Shown one piece after another: positions 8,778-15,533 of a DNA stretch of 40,053 nucleotides. Numbering within the stretch: position 1 is the first letter of the stretch; every line of letters starts with the position of its first letter. Both the position numbers and the translations under genes were made by a program. Source of the DNA: a virus; the IMG/VR virus record IMGVR_UViG_3300044638_003952, positions 1 through 40,053 of that record; one strand, written 5' to 3'. The notes below the pieces were generated by a model that made no database searches, was not told the DNA's origin, and saw only the letters and a program-made list of their open reading frames with translations.

Positions 8778-9357
8778 TTTGCTTTGTTTTATTTAGTTCG
8801 TCAATTAAAGCGTCAGCCGTATCGACCGCACTTTCAACAATGCGTTCAATTTTAATATCAAGTCCATCTTTGTTACTTATTATTCCTTGCATTGCCATTG
8901 ATGCAAAGTATTCGCGTTTGGTTAGACCATTACTTTTATAAATATTATCGTCCGAATAATCCTTTTTTGAATTAATAACGTTGTGGATTGGATCGTTTGC
9001 TTTTGTTTCCATGTTTTTGTTTTGTTTATACAAAGTGTTACAAGTTATTTCTGAAATTATTGGCTGCCTGCTTCTATTATATCCAACAGTATATCGGCTA
9101 AAGCAACTGTCGCAAGCAAAATACTTTGCCATCCATTTACCGCCATTTTCGGTGTGGGAATAATGAGAATCAAAATCTACTTTGCTGTCGCAAACAGGGC
9201 ATTTATCCTCCAGATACTTTTGCCATATCAAATCATGAGTATATTCTCTTTCCTCAGGCATAATTTTTTCCCTTGACATATCAACACAATTTTCGCACCA
9301 TTCCCCAAAATCCATGTCGTTTGATTCAGAGCTGCAATTTTTACATATATAAATCAT
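8755..9357 (-). CDS. double zinc-ribbon protein fused to a short helical domain
   Basis: 200 residues. Cys5/Cys8 with Cys21/Cys24, and Cys53/Cys56 with Cys82/Cys85, form two probable zinc ribbons. From Met116 the sequence looks like a different, usually free-standing small phage protein (core GLTKREYFASMAMQGI). The DNA before Met116 contains AACAAAACAAAAAC, the same A-rich leader seen before other start codons of this phage, so a second product of 85 residues could start at 9012. Function unknown; zinc ribbons suggest nucleic acid or protein binding. It overlaps its neighbours by a few bases. Confidence 0.75.
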   Translation of the reverse strand: MIYICKNCSSESNDMDFGEWCENCVDMSREKIMPEEREYTHDLIWQKYLEDKCPVCDSKVDFDSHYSHTENGGKWMAKYFACDSCFSRYTVGYNRSRQPIISEITCNTLYKQNKNMETKANDPIHNVINSKKDYSDDNIYKSNGLTKREYFASMAMQGIISNKDGLDIKIERIVESAVDTADALIDELNKTKQNEPNHSL

Positions 9358-9830
9358 CTTTTCATATAATTTTTTGCCATAAGTGCAAGAAAAAACGCGT
9401 CGATTTCATCTTGACTTATTTTGGCGGGTTTAAAATCTGGTTCAAATTTCAATCGCTCACTTGCGACAACTCGCATAAAGACGTCTTTATTAAACTTTTT
9501 ACCCTTTGCTTCAGGGCTAATATTATAGGCTTCAATGTCATGTTCCTTTATCCATTCATAAGCAATCCTGGAAGCGGCTTGATTCATGCCAACGTTTCGG
9601 CTCATTCGGGAAAGGATCGCGCGGTTGATTGAATTATTAAAGGTCACATTCTGGAGGCTTGAATCTTCCACTAAAACAATCGGGTTTTCGTATGTCACCC
9701 AGGTTATAACGTCGCCGATAAAATCGACAAACCTTTTATACCTTTTAAAAATCATGGTGCGGTCTGCAATAATGCAAACCGCCATTCCCTTTATTCTTAA
9801 CGCTGGGTCAACGCCTATCAGTGTCCTCAT
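9354..9830 (-). CDS. RuvC-like endonuclease, probable Holliday junction resolvase
   Basis: 158 residues, close to the usual 160-180 of phage RuvC-fold resolvases. It begins with the first RNase H-fold strand and Asp8 (LIGVDPALRIKGMAV), has the second acidic strand IVLVEDSS with Glu55/Asp56, and ends with SQDEIDAFFLAL, providing Asp141 and Asp144. These are the expected metal ligands. The likely role is resolving branched DNA during recombination or before packaging. A RuvC-like nuclease of other specificity cannot be excluded. It overlaps both neighbours by 4 bases. Confidence 0.8.
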   Translation of the reverse strand: MRTLIGVDPALRIKGMAVCIIADRTMIFKRYKRFVDFIGDVITWVTYENPIVLVEDSSLQNVTFNNSINRAILSRMSRNVGMNQAASRIAYEWIKEHDIEAYNISPEAKGKKFNKDVFMRVVASERLKFEPDFKPAKISQDEIDAFFLALMAKNYMKR

Positions 9831-10255
9831 TTGTTTTTAATTGTTTCAATCATTTTTTGCAAAAGCATTAATTCTAATTGATTTTTATTTACAAACGTTG
9901 CAATCTCTCCGTCTATTCTAATTATTTCTGCCTGAACATTCATATTTTTATAATATCTATACATAACAGCGTTAAATAATTTTAATGAATTATTTTCGAT
10001 AAATTCAGAATATGGTATAATTGAATAATCTAAACCATGATTATTACTAAAAAATCTAAATGCTTGAGAAAATGTCGGAGCTAAAGTAATTCCTAATTTT
10101 TTGTTAAGCATATAATTCATATCGTTATTTATATCTATGGATAAATTTGTTCTTAATTTACCAGTAATATTATAATAATATGTAAAACAAGGTTCATCAA
10201 ATCCCAATTCCTTAAGTGCCAAAGCTATTTCATAATTTACAAATTCTTTTATCAT
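9827..10255 (-). CDS. conserved-looking phage protein of unknown function
   Basis: 142 residues. The pattern of an early LGFDEPCFTYY segment and a later APTFSQAFRFF segment is one I associate with a protein repeatedly found in Bacteroidetes phages, without known function. It has no signal peptide and no membrane segment. The DNA is more AT-rich than the neighbouring nuclease gene. It lies one base downstream of the membrane protein gene stop and overlaps the RuvC-like gene start. Confidence 0.75.
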   Translation of the reverse strand: MIKEFVNYEIALALKELGFDEPCFTYYYNITGKLRTNLSIDINNDMNYMLNKKLGITLAPTFSQAFRFFSNNHGLDYSIIPYSEFIENNSLKLFNAVMYRYYKNMNVQAEIIRIDGEIATFVNKNQLELMLLQKMIETIKNK

Positions 10256-10257
10256 GG

Positions 10258-10806
10258 CTATAAAGTTATTGTTTTGAATGAAGATACAAAGTTTTTTGCC
10301 GTTGCTCCTGTGTTTTCATTGTTTTCTTTTGCCTCAACCTTTACGCGTGGTTTCCTTTTTCGCTTTGGCTTTGGCTCAGGTGCGTTGATTCCGTATGCTT
10401 CCACGCCTTTGTCAACAAAGTTGATTTCAAGCAGGTAACCGAAAACAACAATGGTTCCAACAAAAAGAAACATGGTGATAAATTCACCTCCTTCGTATTG
10501 TTCCTGTAACCCGAAGAAGATTTCAACCAAGGCGACAAGGGTTGCGCCCAGGGCAATCTTTGGCGGGTAAGTACTTCTTCCTTTGGTTGGATTTAGGAAG
10601 TCCATGAAAACCACGGCGAAGCGTCCAAGTTGCAAGATACTGGCGGCAATGATAGCAAGCCAAAAGTCAATAGGGAGAAAAATGGCGGTTAGGTAGGCGT
10701 TAATGCCATAAGTAAGAATAATGGTTAAAAGCATAATGGTTGGAATGTTATCCGAAATATTTTCGAATGTCCATTTAAATTGTGTGTTTGTGAAATTCTT
10801 TTCCAT
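10258..10806 (-). CDS. four-helix integral membrane protein with basic tail
   Basis: 182 residues with hydrophobic segments near 24-42, 45-70, 84-98 and 108-128, followed by a highly basic stretch (PEPKPKRKRKPRVKVEAK) on what is probably the cytoplasmic side. No family recognised. An early-expressed membrane protein could act in superinfection exclusion, membrane anchoring of replication or defence evasion, but nothing in the sequence decides this. The start is taken at the ATG after an A-rich leader, 30 bases below a terminator hairpin. Confidence 0.8.
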   Translation of the reverse strand: MEKNFTNTQFKWTFENISDNIPTIMLLTIILTYGINAYLTAIFLPIDFWLAIIAASILQLGRFAVVFMDFLNPTKGRSTYPPKIALGATLVALVEIFFGLQEQYEGGEFITMFLFVGTIVVFGYLLEINFVDKGVEAYGINAPEPKPKRKRKPRVKVEAKENNENTGATAKNFVSSFKTITL

Positions 10807-10837
10807 GATTGTTTTTTTTTGTTGTGTGTAAAAAATA

Positions 10838-10859
10838 AGGGCAGCTGGGGGACTGCCCT
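10838..10859 (-). terminator. intrinsic terminator, leftward
   Basis: Arms AGGGCAG (10838-10844) and CTGCCCT (10853-10859), followed leftward by TATTTTTT. It lies between a 59-codon gene and the membrane protein gene. Only about 30 bases separate it from the next ATG, so it may act as an attenuator with partial readthrough. Confidence 0.7.
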
Positions 10860-10872
10860 GTGAGGTGATTAA

Positions 10873-11052
10873 TTATTTTCTTTTGTTTAATTCCATTACG
10901 CAATAATGTATTTCGTCCTGATAAAAACCATTTTTTGGATTATTTGGCATTGCGTTCATTGCTTCTTGGCAATCTCTAATTATAAATCTTAAAGATTCAA
11001 TACTTAAAGTTTTAACTTTTTTCTGGTAGTCTGAGTGATTAATCTGGTTCAT
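10873..11052 (-). CDS. 59-residue conserved-type small protein
   Basis: Begins MNQINHSDYQKKVKTLSIES and ends in MELNKRK; the middle LRFIIRDCQEAMNAMP followed by a YQDEIHYC segment resembles a small helical protein common in Bacteroidetes phages. The start follows an AACAAAACAAA leader and a promoter-like block (11100-11149). A terminator follows. Function unknown. The A-rich leader, in-frame coding character and placement between promoter and terminator support a real gene. Confidence 0.75.
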   Translation of the reverse strand: MNQINHSDYQKKVKTLSIESLRFIIRDCQEAMNAMPNNPKNGFYQDEIHYCVMELNKRK

Positions 11053-11099
11053 TTTGTTTTGTTTTTGTTGTGTGTAATATCGTTTCGTTGTTTCAATAC

Positions 11100-11149
11100 G
11101 TAAATTTAATATTAAATATTGAAATAAAAAAATATTTACAAAAATAAAT
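11100..11149 (-). promoter_or_regulatory. repeated AT-rich promoter-like block, copy A
   Basis: First of three near-identical blocks, running from GTAAATTTAATATTA to AAAAAAATATTTAC on the plus strand. Read leftward it has TTTG, 20 bases, then TATTTAAT, a spacing like Bacteroidetes promoters with an imperfect -7. It lies 47 bases upstream of the 59-codon gene start. The GTAAAT and ATTTAC ends form a short inverted repeat that could be an operator. Confidence 0.55.
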
Positions 11150-11159
11150 GCAAAATAAT

Positions 11160-12002
11160 TTAAAATTCATCCCTTTTCCCTTTCAATGGGTAATGATTCT
11201 TTTTCAACTCCCAGAACTCAGCCATCAATGAAGCGCGAAATTTATAATCGCGATCCGTGTGATACCCGCTTTTATACACGCATTTACAAATGCTTTCGTA
11301 TAACCGTATGCCTTTCATCTTGTAATTCGCCTTCTTGCATTCCGCGTATCTTCCTGAGTTCAAAACGCCTGCCCAAAGCTTCATGCCTTCTTCCGTGGTA
11401 CTTGCGCTCATGAACTTGGCGCGTATATACTTGTCACGACCGCGAATGACCTCCCGTGTTTTATATGTCACCGACTTTTGATTTTTCAAAGCCTTCACGC
11501 CGCCAGCGTTGGCGTGCTTGCGCCAAAGTTCGGTCTCAACGCCTGATGTGGTTGCCTCGATGATGAAAAATGAATAGATCATGGAAACGGGGAAGTCGGT
11601 AAGGTGATGCACGTTCATCAACATGGATTCATAAGAATACGCCAGCCATATACGACGCATTTTAAACAAGTCTATTTTATCAAGGTTTCGGAATCCTTTG
11701 CCTTCCAGGTTCTTTCTTAATTCGTGAATATTCATTTTCCTTATTTCCCACCCGTATGACCGTGAGCCATAAGCCAATTCATTTACTTCGCCTTTTTCTT
11801 CCTTTGCAGGAAAAGTAAGCGTGGTTATTTTGTGAACGTACACCGTATCGCGCTCAATAATTGGCACGAATGAAGTATAATGGTATTGGGTGTTTATTGG
11901 GCTGTAAATCAACCCAACAACGAAGGCAACGCCAATGCCTGCGGCGACTTGGTACGGGAGGCGTTTGTTCTGAGGAACGTAATCAATGATTTTTTCTTTC
12001 AT
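11160..12002 (-). CDS. membrane-anchored glucosaminidase-like peptidoglycan hydrolase
   Basis: 280 residues. A single membrane anchor lies near residues 17-34, followed by a linker. The region 137-172 (DFPVSMIYSFFIIEATTSG, then WRKHANAGGVK) matches the glucosaminidase/lysozyme-like fold, in which the Glu at 149 would be the catalytic acid and the AN..G(I/V)K segment is typical. Likely topology is N-terminus inside with the enzyme in the periplasm. It is unusual in lying with replication genes, away from the holin-amidase cassette. The remainder is basic, with no wall-binding repeats seen. The fold call is from motif reading and is moderately sure. Confidence 0.6.
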   Translation of the reverse strand: MKEKIIDYVPQNKRLPYQVAAGIGVAFVVGLIYSPINTQYHYTSFVPIIERDTVYVHKITTLTFPAKEEKGEVNELAYGSRSYGWEIRKMNIHELRKNLEGKGFRNLDKIDLFKMRRIWLAYSYESMLMNVHHLTDFPVSMIYSFFIIEATTSGVETELWRKHANAGGVKALKNQKSVTYKTREVIRGRDKYIRAKFMSASTTEEGMKLWAGVLNSGRYAECKKANYKMKGIRLYESICKCVYKSGYHTDRDYKFRASLMAEFWELKKNHYPLKGKRDEF

Positions 12003-12019
12003 AAAATTGGTTTTAATTA

Positions 12020-12451
12020 TTATAAAATACAGTTGTCAGCAAAAGAATAATAAGATTCCTTTGTTAAAATAATATGGTCAATAACTGTTATTTGAAAAAA
12101 TGATGCTGCATTTTTTATCTCTTTTGTAAGTTTAATATCAGCATCTGAAGGTTTTAAATTGCCAGATGGGTGATTGTGACATAATATCATTTGAGTTGAC
12201 AATGTCTTTAATGCCGTTGACATTATTATTCTAATATCTGTCATTGCTGCTGATATTGCACCTATTCCTATAATTTGATGACAAAGAATATTAAGGCCAT
12301 TATCAACATAAACAACTGCAAAAACCTCCTGATATTCCATTCTATTTTCAAATTCTGGAATACTTTTACAGTAATCAACAGCGCTTTGAACTCCTGATAC
12401 TTTGCCAACTATTTTTTTAGAATACTGGACTTTTACTTCATTTACTTTCAT
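12020..12451 (-). CDS. RadC-like JAMM/MPN domain protein
   Basis: 143 residues from the ATG at 12451, which follows an ACAACAAAACAAACC leader; an in-frame extension upstream runs into the promoter block and is rejected. The JAMM metal site is visible as CHNHPSGNLKPSDAD with His92, His94, Ser102 and Asp105, and Glu42 upstream. It lacks the helix-hairpin-helix part of full-length RadC. RadC-type proteins are common in mobile elements and phages; a role in DNA transactions or protein processing is assumed but unproven. It is headed by promoter-like copy B. Confidence 0.85.
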   Translation of the reverse strand: MKVNEVKVQYSKKIVGKVSGVQSAVDYCKSIPEFENRMEYQEVFAVVYVDNGLNILCHQIIGIGAISAAMTDIRIIMSTALKTLSTQMILCHNHPSGNLKPSDADIKLTKEIKNAASFFQITVIDHIILTKESYYSFADNCIL

Positions 12452-12470
12452 GATTGGTTTGTTTTGTTGT

Positions 12471-12519
12471 GTAAATTTAATATTATTTATTTGAATAAAA
12501 AAATATTTACAATAATAAA
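12471..12519 (-). promoter_or_regulatory. repeated AT-rich promoter-like block, copy B
   Basis: Second copy of the block. Leftward it shows ATTG, 20 bases, then TAAATAAT. It lies directly downstream of a terminator (12529-12554) and 20 bases upstream of the RadC-like gene, giving a terminator-promoter-gene arrangement. Confidence 0.55.
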
Positions 12520-12528
12520 ATAAAAAAA

Positions 12529-12554
12529 ATGTCCGCATCATTTGACGCGGACAT
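12529..12554 (-). terminator. intrinsic terminator, leftward
   Basis: Arms ATGTCCGC (12529-12536) and GCGGACAT (12547-12554), perfect, with a 10-base loop. Read leftward it is followed by eight T. It ends the unit that contains the tandem small genes. Confidence 0.85.
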
Positions 12555-12588
12555 GAATTAGAACACTTTTAACAACTTACTACTTACC

Positions 12589-12735
12589 TTATTTCCTGTA
12601 TTCGCCAAACTTTGAAATACTAATCTCAAAGTTTTTAACGTCAATTTTCAATTCTTTGAATTGCTCAAGCGCCTTTTCAACGCTTTCAGCTTCAATGATC
12701 ATTCTTTTGTCATTGTACTTTATTTCGTATTTCAT
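12589..12735 (-). CDS. 48-residue small protein
   Basis: Begins MKYEIKYNDKRMIIEAESVE and ends KFGEYRK. The sequence suggests a beta-beta-alpha-beta fold. The ATG shares one base with the stop of the upstream 42-residue gene (TGATG), which argues for translational coupling and a real gene. No family recognised. It is the last gene before the terminator. Confidence 0.7.
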   Translation of the reverse strand: MKYEIKYNDKRMIIEAESVEKALEQFKELKIDVKNFEISISKFGEYRK

Positions 12736-12863
12736 CAGTACCATTTTTTTATAAGGTCAAAAATAAAGTAAATGGCGAAAGCCAAGGTTATAATGCCTCC
12801 AGCAGCAACGAAGATGCTGGCGGCATCTTTAATCAATTTTTTCTTTTCGTTTTCAGTTAGCAT
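12735..12863 (-). CDS. 42-residue single-span membrane protein
   Basis: Begins MLTENEKKKLIKDAASIFVA, then a hydrophobic segment of about 20 residues (IFVAAGGIITLAFAIYFIF) and a short basic end (DLIKKWY). It overlaps the stop of the coiled-coil gene upstream and the start of the 48-residue gene downstream, so three tiny genes are chained. A small membrane peptide next to a coiled-coil protein could work as a pair, but function is unknown. Confidence 0.7.
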   Translation of the reverse strand: MLTENEKKKLIKDAASIFVAAGGIITLAFAIYFIFDLIKKWY

Positions 12864-13054
12864 TTTTTTTCTTTTTCTAAATTTAAAATATGGTCTTCAA
12901 GTTCAATAATTCTATCAGACATTTTTTCAATTTCTGTGTTTAAAACATTCATATCGTCTTCTAAATTATCAATTTTTTCAATCAAATTATCAATTACTTC
13001 TTTGGCATCGGCATATAAATCATACGCTTTCCTTTGTAAATTCTTATCATTCAT
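12857..13054 (-). CDS. 65-residue coiled-coil protein
   Basis: Almost the whole sequence is heptad-patterned and acidic (IDNLIEKIDNLEDDMNVL, then MSDRIIELEDHILNLEKE), so it probably forms a parallel coiled coil. No family recognised. It overlaps both neighbours in the chain of short genes. Confidence 0.7.
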   Translation of the reverse strand: MNDKNLQRKAYDLYADAKEVIDNLIEKIDNLEDDMNVLNTEIEKMSDRIIELEDHILNLEKEKKC

Positions 13055-13304
13055 GATTTTTCTTTTCTTTTTGTTTTAAACGATATTCTTTTTGATAGGC
13101 TTTTATCTTTTCAGCATTTTTAAGCCTAAATCTTTTGTTTTTGTCATATAATAACTCAGGCTTTTCCACCTTGTTTTTGTAATACCTTATTTTTTTGGTT
13201 TCTAAATTTCTTAAACGCCTTTTCTCTTTGTGGTATTCGGACATATTTCTATAATATGCCTTCATGTATTCCGATTTACGGGCTTTCTTTTCTTCGTCAC
13301 TCAT
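13047..13304 (-). CDS. small basic Tyr/Lys/Arg-rich protein, paralog 3
   Basis: 85 residues, very basic and helical: MSDEEKKARKSEYMKAYYRN, followed by KEKRRLRNLETKK and several KxYYK/R patterns. It shares the sequence style (E-E-K at the N-terminus, then YYRN and KRR) with the genes at 13297-13476, 13469-13720 and 21815-22039. The charge suggests nucleic-acid binding. Similar Y-R-K repeats flank some HNH proteins, but no HNH motif is present. Confidence 0.7.
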   Translation of the reverse strand: MSDEEKKARKSEYMKAYYRNMSEYHKEKRRLRNLETKKIRYYKNKVEKPELLYDKNKRFRLKNAEKIKAYQKEYRLKQKEKKNHE

Positions 13305-13476
13305 GGCTTTCCTTTTGTTTTCTTGCTTCTTTTCTTTTTATTGAAATTTTTTCAGCATTTCTATAATAATAAGCAAGGCTTTGTTCAGATTTTTTTTTCT
13401 TTTGATAAGGGGATATTCTTAAGCAATATTCTTTATATTTCAATCTTTTTATTGCTTTTTTTTCTTCTTCACTCAT
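13297..13476 (-). CDS. small basic Tyr/Lys/Arg-rich protein, paralog 2
   Basis: 59 residues. Begins MSEEEKKAIKRLKYKEYCLR, contains SLAYYYRNAEKISIKRKEAR and ends with KQKESHE; the neighbour at 13047 ends KEKKNHE. It overlaps its upstream and downstream neighbours by 8 bases each, in the same spacing pattern, which supports tandem duplication of a whole gene unit. Confidence 0.7.
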   Translation of the reverse strand: MSEEEKKAIKRLKYKEYCLRISPYQKKKKSEQSLAYYYRNAEKISIKRKEARKQKESHE

Positions 13477-13720
13477 ATTTACTTTTTAATTTTCGTTCTC
13501 GATAGGCTTTTGCTTTTATTTTCAATGCCTCAATGTTCGCATAATAATAAGCAAGACTTTTGTCTTTTCTTATTTGCCTTTCTTCGTCGGTCAACTTCCA
13601 ATAATTGTCTTTATTCCTCAGCCGTGTTGCCTCCCTTCTTTTATCCTTTTGGAATGCTGGCATATTACGGTAATATTCGCGGTCATACGCCCTTTGCTTT
13701 TCCCTTTCTTCTTCGGTCAT
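13469..13720 (-). CDS. small basic Tyr/Lys/Arg-rich protein, paralog 1
   Basis: 83 residues. It contains two unit-like segments: MTEEEREKQRAYDREYYRN, and LTDEERQIRKDKSLAYYYAN followed by KIKAKAYRERK. The second half resembles paralog 2 closely (SLAYYY.N..). It is the first of three tandem overlapping genes after the dCTP deaminase gene. Function unknown; probable nucleic acid binding from charge only. Confidence 0.7.
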   Translation of the reverse strand: MTEEEREKQRAYDREYYRNMPAFQKDKRREATRLRNKDNYWKLTDEERQIRKDKSLAYYYANIEALKIKAKAYRERKLKSKYE

Positions 13721-13723
13721 AGG

Positions 13724-14257
13724 CTATTTATTAAGATAGTTTTTAGAAGCTACTGGATCTTTCCCTTGATTAGAATATTTAGCATCTTGCTTTTTATCAT
13801 ACGAAATATTTGGCATCTCGGAAATATCCTGATAAGTCAGCTGGGCGATTTTCATTCCCGCGTAAATCTTGAGCGGCTGAACCGTCAAAAGTTCCAACGT
13901 CCAATGTCCTTTGAATCCAACATCCCCAAACCCTGCGGTCACGTGGACGAATAAACCAAGCCTCCCGAGACTTGATTTGCCTTGAATAATTGGCACGTGT
14001 TTCAAGGTCTCCGTATATTCCACGGTGGAGGCAAGGTAAACAATGCCAGGTTGCAAAATTATACCTTCGTCAGGAATAATGATTGGCGCAGATGGGTTTT
14101 TCTTGCGCACGTCCAATACGCGCTCCGTGTAAAGTACCAAGGTATTTGACAGGGTCAAATCGTAGGAATTGGTTCCAAGGTTCTCAGGGTTAAAAGGCTC
14201 AATGACAATGTTACCTTCGTTAATTTCGTCGGTAATTGTTTTGTCGGTTAAAATCAT
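13724..14257 (-). CDS. dcd: dCTP deaminase / dUTPase-family protein
   Basis: 177 residues, a little shorter than E. coli Dcd (193). It makes dUTP from dCTP, feeding thymidylate synthesis. Family motifs are clear: GKSSLGRLGLFVHVTAGFG at 93-111, with the active-site Ser and Arg, and TLEL with Glu122, the position of the catalytic general base. The AGFGDVGFKGHWTLEL context also resembles bifunctional dCTP deaminase/dUTPase enzymes; sequence alone does not separate these. The ATG overlaps the stop of the DUF5664 gene. Together the two suggest nucleotide-pool control. Confidence 0.88.
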   Translation of the reverse strand: MILTDKTITDEINEGNIVIEPFNPENLGTNSYDLTLSNTLVLYTERVLDVRKKNPSAPIIIPDEGIILQPGIVYLASTVEYTETLKHVPIIQGKSSLGRLGLFVHVTAGFGDVGFKGHWTLELLTVQPLKIYAGMKIAQLTYQDISEMPNISYDKKQDAKYSNQGKDPVASKNYLNK

Positions 14258-14625
14258 TTTGTTTCGTATTTTTTACGGTTATCAAATTCCTTTTTTGTAA
14301 AATAATATTCGGTTAGCATTTGCGCGTTGCATTGCAAGTGAGCTGCGTGCAAACAACCGTCCTCAGGGTCAATGTCCTCACCCATGCGAATGGCTTCAAG
14401 GTGACGCAAAGCGGAGGCAATGACCTCGCTCCATGGCATTCCCTTCTCCCAGTTGCCAGCTGGATATTTATCCAACCCCTTTGTCCAAACTTTGGCGCAT
14501 TCACGGTGAGCCAACGGGGGAATAAGGTCGTATCTGATTTTTTCATCGTTGAACCTTAACCCCCTTGCGTCTGATTTCATTATCTTTTTCAATTCATTTT
14601 CCAAATCGTCGGTCATGGCTGCCAT
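14254..14625 (-). CDS. DUF5664 / dATP-dGTP diphosphohydrolase N-terminal-type protein
   Basis: 123 residues from the ATG at 14625, which begins one base after the upstream stop; a longer in-frame start would overlap the nuclease gene by about 60 bases. Core GLRFNDEKIRYDLIPPLAH, then NWEKGMPWSEVIASALRHLEA and GEDIDPEDG..HAAHLQCNAQML, is the DUF5664 pattern, which has been linked by annotation to dATP/dGTP diphosphohydrolase N-terminal domains. The conserved His and Asp/Glu residues could bind metal. Next to dcd, a role in dNTP pool shaping is plausible, but biochemical activity is not established here. Confidence 0.75.
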   Translation of the reverse strand: MAAMTDDLENELKKIMKSDARGLRFNDEKIRYDLIPPLAHRECAKVWTKGLDKYPAGNWEKGMPWSEVIASALRHLEAIRMGEDIDPEDGCLHAAHLQCNAQMLTEYYFTKKEFDNRKKYETK

Positions 14626-14626
14626 T

Positions 14627-15229
14627 TTAATGGGTGTGCAAAAAACTTTTATAAACGCTGCTGATTTCCTTGCAAGTCTGCTCAATCAAAACAATGGCTT
14701 TTAATAAGTCATCCATTTCAAAGGTATGATTTAATTCATAACTTTCGCCCGTAAAAGATAAGCCGTTTTTGGTTTTCTTTGTTCCCAGCCAGTTGATTTG
14801 GCTTTCTGGAATCGTATCACCATTTACAAACATTGCCAGGGCGTAAACTTTCATTTGAAGGCTTGTTTTCAAGTTGTCCATTGTCCACGGTTTACCTGAG
14901 GTTTTAAAGTCAATGACGCGGTTGTTTTCCCTGTCCCATGCGTCGATATAACCAACGACTTGAATGTCATTAATACTCAGGCTTATTGGTTTCTCAGCCT
15001 CCAAGCCTTTGAAGCCTTGTATTTTCTCAATGTAAAAATCTGGGAAGGTTTCCATGATATTTCCATTTTTTATAAACGCTTCCGTATCCTCGGCAAAGCG
15101 TTTGCCAAAGTCCATGTAAATGGATGGTTCCTCAGGAAGGTTTAAAAAGTAACGATTAATATACTTTTGGCGGTCGGAGTACCAAAGATTAATCTGGCTG
15201 ACTGATATGTATTTTTTTGGAAGGAGCAT
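14627..15229 (-). CDS. PD-(D/E)XK nuclease, RecB/Cas4-like
   Basis: 200 residues. The nuclease core is visible: Asp96 in GYIDAWD, then Asp107-Phe-Lys109 (VIDFKTSG) and the QxxxY motif Gln125/Tyr129 (LQMKVYALA), the RecB-family signature. No iron-sulphur cysteine cluster of the Cas4/AddB type is seen. Likely an exonuclease for recombination or host DNA processing. The ATG follows 12 bases after the upstream stop. It is next to nucleotide enzymes. Confidence 0.85.
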   Translation of the reverse strand: MLLPKKYISVSQINLWYSDRQKYINRYFLNLPEEPSIYMDFGKRFAEDTEAFIKNGNIMETFPDFYIEKIQGFKGLEAEKPISLSINDIQVVGYIDAWDRENNRVIDFKTSGKPWTMDNLKTSLQMKVYALAMFVNGDTIPESQINWLGTKKTKNGLSFTGESYELNHTFEMDDLLKAIVLIEQTCKEISSVYKSFLHTH

Positions 15230-15241
15230 AATTATTTGTTT

Positions 15242-15463
15242 TTAAAATGGGAATCTTTCATCGCTTATTAATCCATCGGTGTAATTAACGCCATTCACGT
15301 ATCCTTTTTCAAAGGCTTTAGCAATTTCCTCCTCATACATTTTCTTGGCTTTGTAAAAAGAATCAATTAAAAATCCACCTTGTATATCATTAATAATAAT
15401 AAAATCCAGTACTTTATCATGATAATATTCCAACGACGTTTCTTTTTCTTCTTGGTTTTCCAT
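15242..15463 (-). CDS. small acidic hypothetical protein
   Basis: 73 residues, helical: LEYYHDKVLDFIIINDI, followed by KAKKMYEEEIAKAFEKGY. The end (GYVNGVNYTDGLISDERF) resembles small phage proteins with a terminal Gly-Tyr motif. Start follows AACAAAAGGAAC. It is the first gene after a terminator and so probably begins a unit, although I see no clear promoter. Confidence 0.7.
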   Translation of the reverse strand: MENQEEKETSLEYYHDKVLDFIIINDIQGGFLIDSFYKAKKMYEEEIAKAFEKGYVNGVNYTDGLISDERFPF

Positions 15464-15491
15464 GTTCCTTTTGTTTTGCGGCGCGGTAAAA

Positions 15492-15515
15492 CCCCAGCCA
15501 TTTTTCAGGCTGGGG
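15492..15515 (-). terminator. intrinsic terminator, leftward
   Basis: Arms CCCCAGCC (15492-15499) and GGCTGGGG (15508-15515), perfect, 8-base loop. A TTTT run follows leftward and an AAAAA run precedes on the other side, so it may work in both directions. It ends the unit 17115-15534. Confidence 0.85.
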
Positions 15516-15533
15516 AAAAACGTACCAAATTGA

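Noticed and set aside
12452-12541. Longer start of the RadC-like protein
   Set aside because: The extra 30 codons cover the repeated promoter-like block and the terminator; the shorter start has the usual leader.
14627-15229. Cas4 as part of a CRISPR system
   Set aside because: The nuclease core is present, but no iron-sulphur cysteines, Cas1/Cas2 or repeat array were found.
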